Source: Escallonia rubra (taxonomy: Eukaryota > Streptophyta > Magnoliopsida > Escalloniales > Escalloniaceae). From it: a stretch of 64,000 bases of DNA. The stretch spans positions 451,849-515,848 of the forward strand of contig JAVXUO010002005.1 in the NCBI GenBank assembly GCA_033065855.1. Reading direction: 5' to 3'. Shown here piece by piece: positions 32,474 to 44,300 of the stretch. Both the position numbers and the translations under genes were made by a program. A model generated the notes under the pieces. That model had not been told where the DNA came from, did no database searches, and worked only from the letters and a program-made list of their open reading frames with translations. Every line of letters begins with the position of its first letter. The stretch's first letter is position 1.

Positions 32474-35150
32474 TTGATAAGGGGGTGCCCTAGTGCCCTA
32501 GGATTTTGCTGCTGCAAGGTGCAATCTTTATGCAAAATTTCTGCACTTCTATGTGAGCTTATTTAAGGGGAAGTGATTAGTGGCTTCATTATTTCTAATA
32601 TGGACGAGCATCTGGTTTGTTTCGCCTGTTGAAGAGACTGACCGATAGTTATAAATGGCACGCTCATTGATTGATGTGTAGCCGCATGTAGGTGCAGATT
32701 TTGGAAAACATTCACGACCATGCTCATTGCCCGGTGGAGTGAAATTCATTGTTTTGCTAGGTCTCTTTCACATAACCTGGGGACGTGGATTTTAAGCATC
32801 ATTTTGTACTGATGAATTCCTTCCCCTGCCCCCCTCTTCCTGCACCCCAATTGTAGAGTGATACGTTTACACTAGTGTTGGTTACATAGGCTCAGCATGA
32901 AAATGGTTAGCCTTTATACCGCCTTGCTAAATGCTGAAGTTTGACTGTCCAAGATGTACTTACACCTGGTACAATGATATGTTTGTGAATTCTTTATGAG
33001 ATTGTGTTGTTGAGGATGTCTCTCTCTATATTTTGCTTCAACTGGAAAAATGGGTGGCCTGTAGGTCGACCTTCAGAGCATCATAATCTCCATCACTCGT
33101 AAAACTCCAGAAGCAAAGGCAGAGAAGTTTCAGAGGTTTCCTCGGTAGGGGCCACCAGCTTGGAGAAACTTTAGGCCTCGTTCTTTAGGCCTAAAAACAG
33201 TGGGGCAGGCGCAGCCTACCGAAGAAGCCTGTTTGTTCCGTGTTCTCTTTATCTTTTAGCTGCAACAAAAGTTTGGAGCAGCTGGTGATGTAAATTAAGA
33301 GACTCCAAGCAAGATATTTAGTTCAAACACAAGCGACGATACGGGTCAGTGTACATCTATTAATTGTAACAAAAGACATGTTTAGCTCCGATAACTCCTG
33401 GCAGGGCCTGTAGGATAGCGCGAGCAAAGAAAAAGGGTTTGTAGGTTTCGCGAGGAAGATATTTTCTTATGGAAAGACGATGGTAGGCTGGTGGGTAGTG
33501 GTAGCCATCCAGAAATCTCACGAATTGCTCCTAAACAGATGGTGCATCGCGGATGGTTGAAGTCTTTTATAGGTTGGAGCAAGCGAATACGAAATGCAGT
33601 TCTAATGCACACCAGCATGATGGTGGTGGTGGTGGTGGAACGAAGCAACTCGCGAAAACGACATTAGTGGAACCACATCATTTTCGTTCCCTTTCTTATA
33701 TTATAGTTTTCGCGCAAGTCATTAGTTTCGGGCTGTCCTCCTCAGCTAATCCTAGAACCTTTTTTGACGTTTTATCTATCTTGTTGGGTTGGATGGTTAG
33801 ATATTTTTCAACCTTTTCGGAAAGATAGGCGGAGCTGTGATAACACATGTGAGTGGATTCATACCAACAATACCAATATAGTCCTAAATCATATGACATG
33901 CTCTCTTCTTTTTTAAGACATATGGAAGACCAAACTCTGGTGAGATAGATCTCAGCTTTATCAAAAATTTGAAAGCCCTCTTTTTGGTTCAGGTCCCAGT
34001 ACAAATGATATCGTTCCCAACTTCCCATAAATATCTCAGTTCCATACCCCTTTCATTTCATATCAACTGCTGGATGGCTGCCAGCAAATGTATAAAGTAC
34101 TAATCGATCTATATCCATTCATTTTGTCCATAAGAATGTGGAAGGATCTGAGTCTCGATTCGGAGCTTGAAAGTGATAATGTAGATAATGCTCAGACTGA
34201 TCTGTGGATAGATATTTTGCATTTTGAGCATCTGATTAAGACATGCTATAATCAAATCATTTTGAAAAAAGTTCAAACGTTGTCAAGATTTGTTCCTTTT
34301 TCTTGTGAACACAACAGATGGGATGTATTTTTAGTACATACATATAGAGCAGCTTACACATTAATTTTCATGGTGTTGAGTACAAGTTTCGGAGAACCAA
34401 ACCTCAAGGTTTCTTGCTGTGAAGAATGCTTGAAGCTCACTGCCAAGCCATCCTATTATTAGAATCTTTTATCCTCCTCCTTTTGCACCTTTTTTTCTTT
34501 ATGACAACCCTTTCCCCTTCAAAGGGAATACTTTCACATTTTCACTGGCCCATCAGTACAGTAATTTTTGATCTTATCTTCATCAAATCAAATAATAATT
34601 AAATAATTAGGCACGAAGAGAGAGTAGGTTTTGCATGTGCAAGATACTGGAACACACTACGAATTTGAAGGTGGTCGGATTTTGTTTATTTGCTAGGTTA
34701 CCGTATTATTGTTATCTTTCTCATTTCCGAGTTCTATCGGTTTCAAATTCTTTTGTTAAATAAAAAATTTAGATATTATTCACCAAGTCTTTTTCAGGTA
34801 TATTTAACTGAAGTCCAGCCTAGTGTCAATCACACTAACCAACTCATTTTGGTTAACGTGTGTGAATAATGGTATTCCAACCACGTAGCGGAACTTTCAT
34901 AAATGTTGATGTGGTATTTAATTAAATATTACTCCGTACTACTTATATAGTTCTGAAAATAGCATTCAAACAAGTTCATACATGCTTTTAGTTTTCTAAA
35001 AAGTGCATTTCATAAATCGAAGAAAATTGTAACCAAACTGAGTCTAAACCAACGACCATAAGAAATATCGTATACTAGAAAGTATTATTCAATAGTTCAT
35101 AAAATAAAATATATAAAATAATTTAAAATAAATGATCTTGATCATCTACG
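32474..35150. other. 3' UTR of AAGAB and gene-free spacer
   Basis: The first roughly 250 bases are likely 3' UTR. Beyond that I recognise no gene. A (GGT)n tract lies at about 33620-33641. Open frames of 110 codons (33696-34028, minus) and 124 codons (34088-34462, plus) occur but contain no motif or splice context I can identify, so they are not called as genes. Confidence 0.5.
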
Positions 35151-35154
35151 ACCG

Positions 35155-36045
<891 letters not shown>

Positions 36046-36565
36046 CAGTGGCCCTTGAATGATGGATCTTGGGTGGCAAATACAGGTAAAGGAGGAGTTG
36101 GCGTGGTCATTCGAGATAACTTTGGAATGTTTGTTGCAGGTCAAAATAAACCATTGGAAAATTGCGCAAGCGCTCTCGTATCTGAAGCAATTGCAGCAAA
36201 AAGAAGGATTGAAGTTGGCATAAGAACTGAGATTCAGATCAGTCATTTTAGAAGGAGACAATAAATGCATTATTAACCTGCTACAAAGACAATATCTGGA
36301 CCAAGACATGAGATTGAAGTAATCATACATGACTGTCATTCTATAGCTAGATCTTTCAGTCAATATCGCCTTTCGTATAACGAACGTAGGGGGAACGATA
36401 TAACTCATAGGTTAGCTGAGCATGCTCGTAATGAGCCACATAGAAATACATGGTTGAATGTATCACCGGAGTGGTTGGTGAACTCTCTCAAGAAAGATGT
36501 TGGTTTTTGTTAATTTTCAAGCGCAATAAAACTTTTCTTATCGGTTGAAAAAATAAAAAAAAAAG
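36046..36565 (+). pseudogene. LINE 3' remnant with RNase H-like (RVT_3) domain
   Basis: NDGSWVANTGKGGVGVVIRD, then ASALVSEAIAAKR, and after a frame shift near 36235 VILEGDNKCIINLL, then RSFSQYRLSYNERRGND and ITHRLAEHARNEPH. This is the standard C-terminal RNase H-like domain of plant LINEs, spread over at least two frames with a stop. The A-rich run at 36550-36563 after the end of the domain fits a degraded poly(A) tail. It is non-functional. Confidence 0.85.
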
Positions 36566-37827
36566 AACATGTATGAATGATAGGATAAGGCTGCACCAAA
36601 ACCGTGAAACCGAAAAGGTTACTCTTGCCTAAAAGATCCCCAACTTGCAAAAGTAAAGGGCACAAACCTGCAAAAGTGAAGGGCACAACCTGCAAAAGTG
36701 GATAGGATAGGCATCTCATTTTAGGTAAATATCACTTCGAGTCAGGGGGACTAAAAGGACCTACCCAGTACCCAGTACCAACCATAACCGTACAGACTGC
36801 ATGCTCCTCCCAAAACCTACTGCCACCTGTCCATAATACCCATACCTTCTGTCCTTCTCCAAGCTGAACAAGACCTTTGTGACGAAATGAATGTGCTTAC
36901 ACTTGTTAGCCTCATATTAGGTGCCACTGCCACATAACAACACCCTAAAGTAAACTGTAAACCAAAGAAAGCATTTCAGCACAAGAAGTTGGGATTTAAT
37001 TCACAAGCTTATAACTTTTTCAGCTTAGTAACTCCACAACAATGTTATAGATCCCCCCGTGCTTGTGTCTACATTAAAAAACACAGTAAATACAAGATTT
37101 AATTCCTACGGAAGCCGCGGACAACGACAATACCAAGCAGGCAAGACATTTGCTTAAACAGCGATTGAATAACAATGTGATCACGCGTCAAGCTAAAGCA
37201 AAGAACTAAAATGTAGGCAGATATGACATTTGCTTAGACTAACGCAAATCGAAATAGGGGGTGTGATCGTACTCGTACATCAAATTTTGCTTAAATGACA
37301 AGCCTCGCCCAAATCGAATATCAGCGTAATCATGCGTCGAGCTCAAGCAAAGTACCAAAATACAAGTAAGTAATATCAGCTAGAAAGAATGCTGGAGTGG
37401 AAATTTAATGTACATTGCTAATGAGTGCTTCGGCGATATTGCATTTACATGTACATGGTAGAGAGGCAAATAGGCCAACACAAGCTTGATAGCTGATTTC
37501 ACGAGATGAGGCCCCTCCCACGGCCCTACACTCTCTGCAACTACAGACAAACTAAGACCCCCAACCCAACCGTCACTCACATGAGCATTGCCTCCCGTGT
37601 CACGGACTCACTCATGACTCACCCTCTCCGAACCAACAACAGAAACAAGAATTTAATGCGACAGAGATTGGACATAATACAACCTGAACAAGTTTTGTGT
37701 AGAAAGAAGGTTTCTATCTCGTTAAATCGGAACCGGTCCCGTCATTTCTGATATCTGTATTCGTTACGCCGAGGATTTTCTAGAACCAACCTGACAGAGC
37801 CCGGTTGAGCCGTCTGATCGCCGGTTT
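36566..37827. other. Spacer and probable 3' UTR of the ATL80-like gene
   Basis: A short repeat, CTGCAAAAGTGAAGGGCACA-like, recurs at about 36643-36705. The segment nearest 37828 is likely 3' UTR of the minus-strand ATL gene. No coding sequence recognised. Confidence 0.45.
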
Positions 37828-38385
37828 TCACGGCAAGAATCCACCAGAACCAGCAGCTCCGTCTTGCCTCGTCTTCATTTCCGCCGCCGCCACCGGGAAC
37901 TCGCCGCACTTTCGGCACCTCGCCACGACCAGCGTCTGTCTACACGACGGGCACGACGAATGCGAGCCCAGCCACATGTCAATGCACTCGACGTGGAACC
38001 CGTGGCCGCACTGCGGCATGACGCGGATCTCGTCGCCGCCGGCGTACTCCGTCAGGCAGATGGCGCACTCCGGCGTGAACTTCCCGGCCGAGGAGGCGTC
38101 GTAGGCGAACTTGGGGAGGGACTGGAGGATCTTCTTCTTGAGGCCCCTGTTGGCGGAGGGCTGGCCTCCTGGGGAGCTGCCGCTGGCGGGAGCGCCGCCG
38201 CGGCGGAGCCAGGCGCAGCGGGCCACGGCTATGAGGCCGACGACGCAGATGAGGGCGCAGAGGAGGGCGGCGAGGATGACCACGAAGTCGGACTCGACGG
38301 CGACGGCTTGAGGCGGCTCGGCTGCGGCTGGGGTCGAAGTGGAGGTTGAGGTGAGGGCCGAGAGGAGTCTGAGTGGACGAGTCAT
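37828..38385 (-). CDS. ATL80: RING-H2 finger E3 ubiquitin ligase, ATL80-like
   Basis: Intronless, 185 aa, as usual for the ATL family of membrane-anchored E3 ligases, many of them stress- or phosphate-responsive. A single TM helix lies at about 34-57 after QAVAVESDFVVI. The GLD-type motif appears as NRGLKKKILQSLPKFAY (79-95). A complete RING-H2 follows: C107, C110, C126, H128, H131, C134, C145 and C148, in ECAICLTEY, QCGHGFHVECIDMWL and CPSCR. The spacing C-x2-C-x15-C-x-H-x2-H-x2-C-x10-C-x2-C is exact, and the Pro after C148's partner pair and the Trp at 138 that contact E2 are present. The C-terminal CRKCGEFP is shared with ATL80-type members. The gene is GC-rich, unlike its flanks. Its upstream region is tandemly duplicated. 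Confidence 0.94.
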   Translation of the reverse strand: MTRPLRLLSALTSTSTSTPAAAEPPQAVAVESDFVVILAALLCALICVVGLIAVARCAWLRRGGAPASGSSPGGQPSANRGLKKKILQSLPKFAYDASSAGKFTPECAICLTEYAGGDEIRVMPQCGHGFHVECIDMWLGSHSSCPSCRQTLVVARCRKCGEFPVAAAEMKTRQDGAAGSGGFLP

Positions 38386-38533
38386 GACTCATATGACATG
38401 TGTGTGTGTGTGGGTGTGGGTGTGGGTGTGGGTGTGTGTTAGAGGGAGAAATTGGGATATTTTAGAGGCATTTTTGGGCTTATGGAAGGAAGAGTACAAA
38501 GTGTGTCACATGGAGGGAGGGCTATGTGTTGTG

Positions 38534-38542
38534 TATTTATAT
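38534..38542 (-). promoter_or_regulatory. TATA box of the ATL80-like gene
   Basis: On the minus strand ATATAAATA lies about 150 bases upstream of the start codon. The duplicated copy further upstream has lost it: the equivalent place near 38980 reads CAATTTCATG on the plus strand. The proximal copy is therefore the probable core promoter. Confidence 0.6.
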
Positions 38543-38844
38543 GGAGTGAACATGTGGGTTGGGGTGGGGGAGAGGATCAATGTGGAGTTCAAAGTATTCT
38601 ACTCTCTCAACTACACAATGCCCATGTACTCGCTTTGAGAAAAGCAAATGCGCAGTATTTTGATCTGCCTTTTTTTGAATTCTTACGATAGAATTATCGG
38701 TTCGAGTATCAAATAAAATTGAAATAGCAATTTCAAATGAATAAGTATAATTTGACAAGGGTAAAAGGTAAAAGTAATGTTATTATGTATACCTACATGA
38801 ATTAAATTTATCTCAAGAATTTATTAAAAACTAAGCATGACTCA

Positions 38845-38848
<4 letters not shown>

Positions 38849-38884
<36 letters not shown>
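38849..38884. repeat. (TG)n microsatellite
   Basis: About 17 GT units in the distal copy of the promoter duplication. The proximal copy carries the equivalent (TGTGGG/TG)n tract at 38400-38440. Confidence 0.95.
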
Positions 38885-38886
<2 letters not shown>

Positions 38887-39280
38887 AGGGAAAGAGGGAG
38901 TAATTGGGATAATTTAGAGGTGTTTTTGGGGTTTTGGAAGAGTACAAATTGTCTCACATGAAGGATGGGGTTTCCAATTTCATGTGGGGTGTGGGTGGGT
39001 GGGGACTGGGCAGTGAACATGTTGGTGGGTGGGTGGCGTGGGGGAGAGGACCAATGTGGAGTTCAGAGTTCCCTACTCTCTTAACCATACAATGCTCGTC
39101 TATTGGATCTGGCTTTTTACGAAATTTTAAAATAGATTAGTATTGTATAGAATTTAAAGAGCATGTATAAAGTAATAAGTATAGTTTGACAAGGGTAAAA
39201 ACATAAGTAAAGTCAATATTTATATTTACATGTATTAAATCTATCTCAAGGATTTATCATTCGTTAAGTAAGAAAATCTA

Positions 39281-40531
39281 ATAAGACAGAGCGATTAATG
39301 ATTCTTAGTAGAACGCTAAGTTTCGTCCTTAACAAAAGAGCAACTACATATGAGCAATGTTGCACAGGGGCGTAGACATGCACACCTAAGCTACGTACAA
39401 TGAGGACTACGCTTCACTTGATTTACTCCAAACTCGGGGTTACTCCCCGTTAAAGTATCAATACTAGAAAATATTTGGGTTGATTCGGGTTTAATAGCTT
39501 TGAGTATCTAGGACCGCTGGATATGCAGTAAAATATGTAACTCTCTGCTGCCATTACTCCCCCTTCCGATCTCATTCAACAATCCTAAATGGTCGGGATG
39601 AATAGAACCATATAACACTTATTCCACCAAGAGAAATGAGCTCAAAGCAATTGACAACTAAAGTTAAATGATAATAACAAGCAGCTCCTCTTCTCTCTTG
39701 TCTAATCTCTTAAAAGTGCATAAAATTCTCAGAAAGTGACTTGTGCCATGGTTAAAAACTAAATGAAAACTAGCTCATCTTGATTTGCTAGATACCATTT
39801 GCTTAATGAAAACTAAAATTAAGTAAATGGTTTACTAAAGTACTGCTCTCAGGTCACGTCTACTACTTACTTCGCACGGAGAAGCATCTTCAAATAGTGA
39901 CTTGTATTTTCTTCACTCTTTAAAAACATATTGTTTGCAAACACAAGAACAAGAATGTACAAGCACCAAATTTTGTTGTGTATCCTCTTAACTTGTTGCA
40001 CTAATAAACTAAGGCCGACAGATTGGGAGTACTTCATTGCATTATACACGTGCCCTAGGATATTTCTCCTTGGAAGTTTGATATCCAGCTCTTAAACACC
40101 CAATTCTATATACAAAGTAAGATACACGTCTTGCAAAAGTATCTCTCATCTTTTAGTTTGGAAAACTCTTAAACATCTTACCTCAAGTTGATCGTGACTG
40201 TACGGGGACCGTCTCCTCATGTAAAGAGAGGCGTGTTAAGTCTTTTAAGGAACCGGATGAAAATATACCTATATTGCGGTTCAAGTTCAAGTAACCTCCA
40301 ATAGACCGAAAACAATTCGATATGAAGGTTCTTGACGCGACAATTAGATTGGAAAACACGCGGGACACAAGGTTTGAGCAGACTATTATCCTCATGTGGA
40401 AATGCCGTTCATAAAAGGATTCTCCTCGGCATCGAAACTGCCCGAGAAAGGAAAGATTTATTTGATTTGCATCTGCCATGCATTGCCAGCTTCAGACTTG
40501 TCTCTTTGTTTCCGTCCGGACCAAAACATGT
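39281..40531. other. Gene-free spacer
   Basis: AT-rich with no domain, splice context or repeat boundary that I can recognise. Confidence 0.5.
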
Positions 40532-40910
40532 GATCCCTCTTTTTCTTTTTTTTGATAGAAATAGAGAATTGCATTGAAATTTTCAAAAGATTACAGTGAT
40601 TTTCAGATCAAGCCATCGCGGGTTTACATAAGAGTCAAACATCCAACAGTAAGAACGTTCAAAAGCCAAAGTACAACATACCAAATAATTTACACAAAAT
40701 AGAATAGTCAGATCACATTGCACCAGAAATCATCGACCCAGTCATGATATACGGCGATACGGGCGTGACATGCAAAAGTTGCTAATGATCTGGCCTCCTT
40801 CATGAGCAGTCCACCAGTCCTGCTAATACTAAAGTAGTGCATATCGGTAATGATATAACATATATCATACATAATCAGTGCCACTCTATCAGCGATTCCT
40901 CTTTTTCTTT
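40532..40910 (-). mobile_element. 5'-truncated LINE end with 17-bp target duplication
   Basis: The 345-bp insert (40549-40893) is read on the minus strand. It ends in a poly(A) tail (complement of the T run at 40549-40553 and neighbours) after TTGCATTTCTATC-like sequence. It begins with a short LINE-like coding tail containing KEARSLATFACHA. It is flanked by GATCCCTCTTTTTCTTT at 40532-40548 and GATTCCTCTTTTTCTTT at 40894-40910, one mismatch in 17 bases. This is a typical LINE integration scar. Confidence 0.75.
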
Positions 40911-41367
40911 GGCGTGGGCTTGTTTATCCACTTGGGCGAGGTAAACTATACAGTGTACACCCCTGTCATCAGCAAAAAAGGTAACTACCAAGTGTCAAAA
41001 CTGAACCTTTTAGCTATAAAAGAAGGTCAACTTGCACGCTGTCACGTCCAAGTGAGCACAGGTTTCAAGAAGTATGTGAAGATGGCAATTAGGCCTTTGA
41101 TTTCTTGGGACAAAATTGAAATTGTGCTTTGATGACAAGTTCTACCTTACTCTCTGTATAAACTCTTAGATCTTGATTGGTGTGTGAAATATACAAGAAG
41201 TTAGATTATAATCAGTATAAAGCTAATGAACCAGTATGCTAAGTATACAACAGCAGCAATACTCGACGAGCTGCTTTCAAAGTACAAAAGAATCATACTA
41301 CTAGCTTGAAAATACCCTAAAAAATACTCGTGTGCGCGCGCTAAACGGAATTTGCTAGCACCTATCG

Positions 41368-44300
41368 TCACTTCGGTGGCGCCAGCTTCACGAATGAGAA
41401 ATCATCTACATTTTGCATTTCTCCCTCTGGGTGGGGTGGGCTTGTTTCAGCCTCCGTATCACTTGGATCAACTCTAACAATCAATTTGGTGGTCTGTGAC
41501 TCGGAATGATCCCCTTCCACATCAGAGGCTTCGTGGTCCTCATATGCAGAGGAATGGGTTGAGTGACCGGTAGTCTTGAAGCGATGAAGTGTAGCTCCCT
41601 GGGAGAGCACTGTCGATCCCATGGAAGTTGTGGGGCTAGCGCTACCATCGCCCAGGGTTCGAGTAGGAGACCTTCCTGCCTTTCCCCGCCTCTTTTTCAC
41701 AGCCATGTGCCACTTCTTAAGGGCTTTGGAGGTTTGCTCGTCAAAGATGGATCTTTTCATGTTTGAACCCATCTGCAAAATCCCACCAGGAAAAATGACG
41801 GTAAAGTGAATCAAAATAGGCCAAATCATAAATGTTTTTAAAACAAGATTTATCAGCTAAACGTAAGAATGACAGGTCAAAGGTCAGTAGTTCAACCATC
41901 ATGCTAATCGTGGTTGAACCGTGACGTCATTAATGCATACACAACTGGATTATAATCTCAAAACATATTATTTCCCTCATAGTTGCTTCACAAATATATC
42001 GAATACTTGAGACTGTGTTCTTTATTACCAGAAAATTTGAAGAGTATTCAAATATTTGTAGTTCTGGAAAAGTGCATCTGTGGCTTCAACAAATAAGTTG
42101 TCTCTGCAGCGTATTGACAAGTCATACGACATGCATCACATATTGAACTTCTGCTGATTACAAGATGATGTTCACAAAATGCTCAAGTATGATGGATATG
42201 TGCAACCTTTCATAGCGTAACCACAGGCGACTTATCGTTCTCAGCTTCAGATTCAGATTCAGTACTCCTTTATAGGAAATGCTACAGAAAAACTTTGAAG
42301 TTCCTGCCAGTTTTATACTATTCGAGCCATTAACTCTGGATGATACTGGTCAATTGCTTAAATTTTACTCAAAGCATGACAATAGTGCCTCTGCTAATCC
42401 GTACAAGTTTGTACTATACAAACTTCGCTAGCAAGTTTTTACCAGAAAAGAACTTGATTTTTTGGCGTAACTTCTAAAGTTACATAACAATAGTCGATCT
42501 CTACAAGTCAAATATATTATGGAACTTTCACAACTTATCACTGATTTTGAAGGATCTGGGTGAATTTTTTATGAAGTTTAATGCTTGTTGCGGAGATTTT
42601 AATCTTAGAGATGAACTTGACAGATCATGTGGCATTACCATCTAAATTCAGAAATTGTACTCGCATTTCGCAACATGTCAGGAAAGGAATGGACGGAGTA
42701 TAAAAAATTGCTGGAAAAAACATGGAGTAGTTACAGTACCTGCGTTACGAGGGCATATAGTGGAAGCGTGATATAGCTACATAAGATTAGGAGTCCTCCC
42801 CTGTTAAAGAAAACCACAATAGAAATCATTCATTCATAATCTCTAGTCTAGAGCTCCAGCGTGGAACTGCCAAAGTTAGCTTCTCCCATTATGGATTATA
42901 TTGTTGGATAAAGGCTTACCCTAAAGCAACTTTTGCAATTACAAGCCCAAGTTTCTCATGAAAGCAAGAATTCAGGCCAAATGAGTACTGCATGGAAGCA
43001 AAACATGTCTCATTTAAATGGGAAAAGTTACAAACTAAAGCATCACAGTCATTGTGACTATATAAATAGCTAATTACCCAAATCCACAGGAAATACGTTA
43101 TTTGGAATGCATTCTGCAAGCACAACAAAGGCGTGATTAGTTGATAACCAAACGGAGTCTAAAAGTAACTAAAACAATTGACTTGAAATTTGGTAAATGT
43201 ACACAGAGTGACTTGTCTCAATATTGGAATTCTACACTGAAGGTACGAACCAAAAAGTAATTAATCCATGTTCTTTCAATCTCACAAACTAAAACCTAAT
43301 CAGAAAAGAACATTAAATCAAAAATTTCAAGTATATTCCATGTCCTAAAAATATTCGGAACTATTTGAAACCTATTATTATCTATAAGCGAAGACCAAGT
43401 ACCTGAAACAAAGCAAAGTGAATAAGACTAAGAACCAACTGAGGTCGACCAAACCAGAAATACTTGTTCGAGGCTTGCACAAGTGGAATTCCTTGGACCA
43501 CTGCGTGTCTTTCTGTGATCTCAAGAGCCATCTTTGTTAAGATGGCTTGAAGTTTTGTTCCAACAGCTAAAATAATCTGAGCACAATAAAAAAAGATCAG
43601 GGCCTTCTCTTACATATTTAATCTAAGAAGGCACTGAAAGAGAAAATATCTCTTACAATGAGAGGAATTAATGATGCCCAAAATAACGCTTCCCAACCTG
43701 AAAGTGCTAAACCGTGTTATAATACATAATAGTGATCTTTAAGTTGGAAGTGGAAAATGTACCATACTGGAACCATCCATTGTTTTTGCTAGGAAAGAGT
43801 GCCATACCACTAACATTTAGCAGCAAGAAAATCACAAAAGATGCCCATAACACAGGACTGCATTGTCATGACAATCTCGGTAAGGAAAAAGACTTCATTT
43901 AAAAGGATTTAGACAACATTACTTGAAAATTTGAAAACAATACATCAACTTAAGCATACTACCTGATTCCCACAACCACCTGGAAGTCATCTTCTAATGA
44001 CCTTTTGATATACTTTTGGAAGTTAAATTTACTTCCAGGAGCTAAATGGACCTGCAGAAACAGCATTCACGGATTGATTGACCAAGATGTGATGCTCACG
44101 AATTGACCATGCAAAAATATCCTAATCAACTCAAAAGAAGACAAAGAATATATAGAAATATGGATGTATGTACGTGTCGTTAACTATTTATGGATTATGT
44201 GCGGTTGAAAACTCACATTGATGAACCCGTTTCGCAGGGTCAAGTAGTCAGACCTGTTAACAGACCTGAAAAATTGTCGAAAGAAGCATCCCTGCCAAAA

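Larger units (their letters stand above)
38383..39280. repeat. Tandem duplication of the ATL80 promoter and start-codon region
   Basis: Two copies with a period of about 453 bp: proximal 38383-38835 and distal 38836-39280. The correspondence includes CATGACTCAT (start codon in the proximal copy) at 38383 and 38836, the (TG)n tract, GAGAAATTGGGATA / GAGTAATTGGGATA, GGAAGAGTACAAA, CAATGTGGAGTTCA, AGTTTGACAAGGGTAAAA-like blocks, and CTCAAG(A/G)ATTTAT at the far end. Confidence 0.88.

Noticed and set aside
33696..34462. Two open frames (110 codons minus, 124 codons plus) in the spacer after AAGAB
   Set aside because: No known motif, no splice or promoter context. I could not support either as a gene, although they are the longest unexplained frames in this spacer.
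37864..38349. 161-codon plus-strand frame opposite the ATL gene
   Set aside because: Antisense shadow of a GC-rich coding exon; the minus frame has the complete RING-H2 domain.
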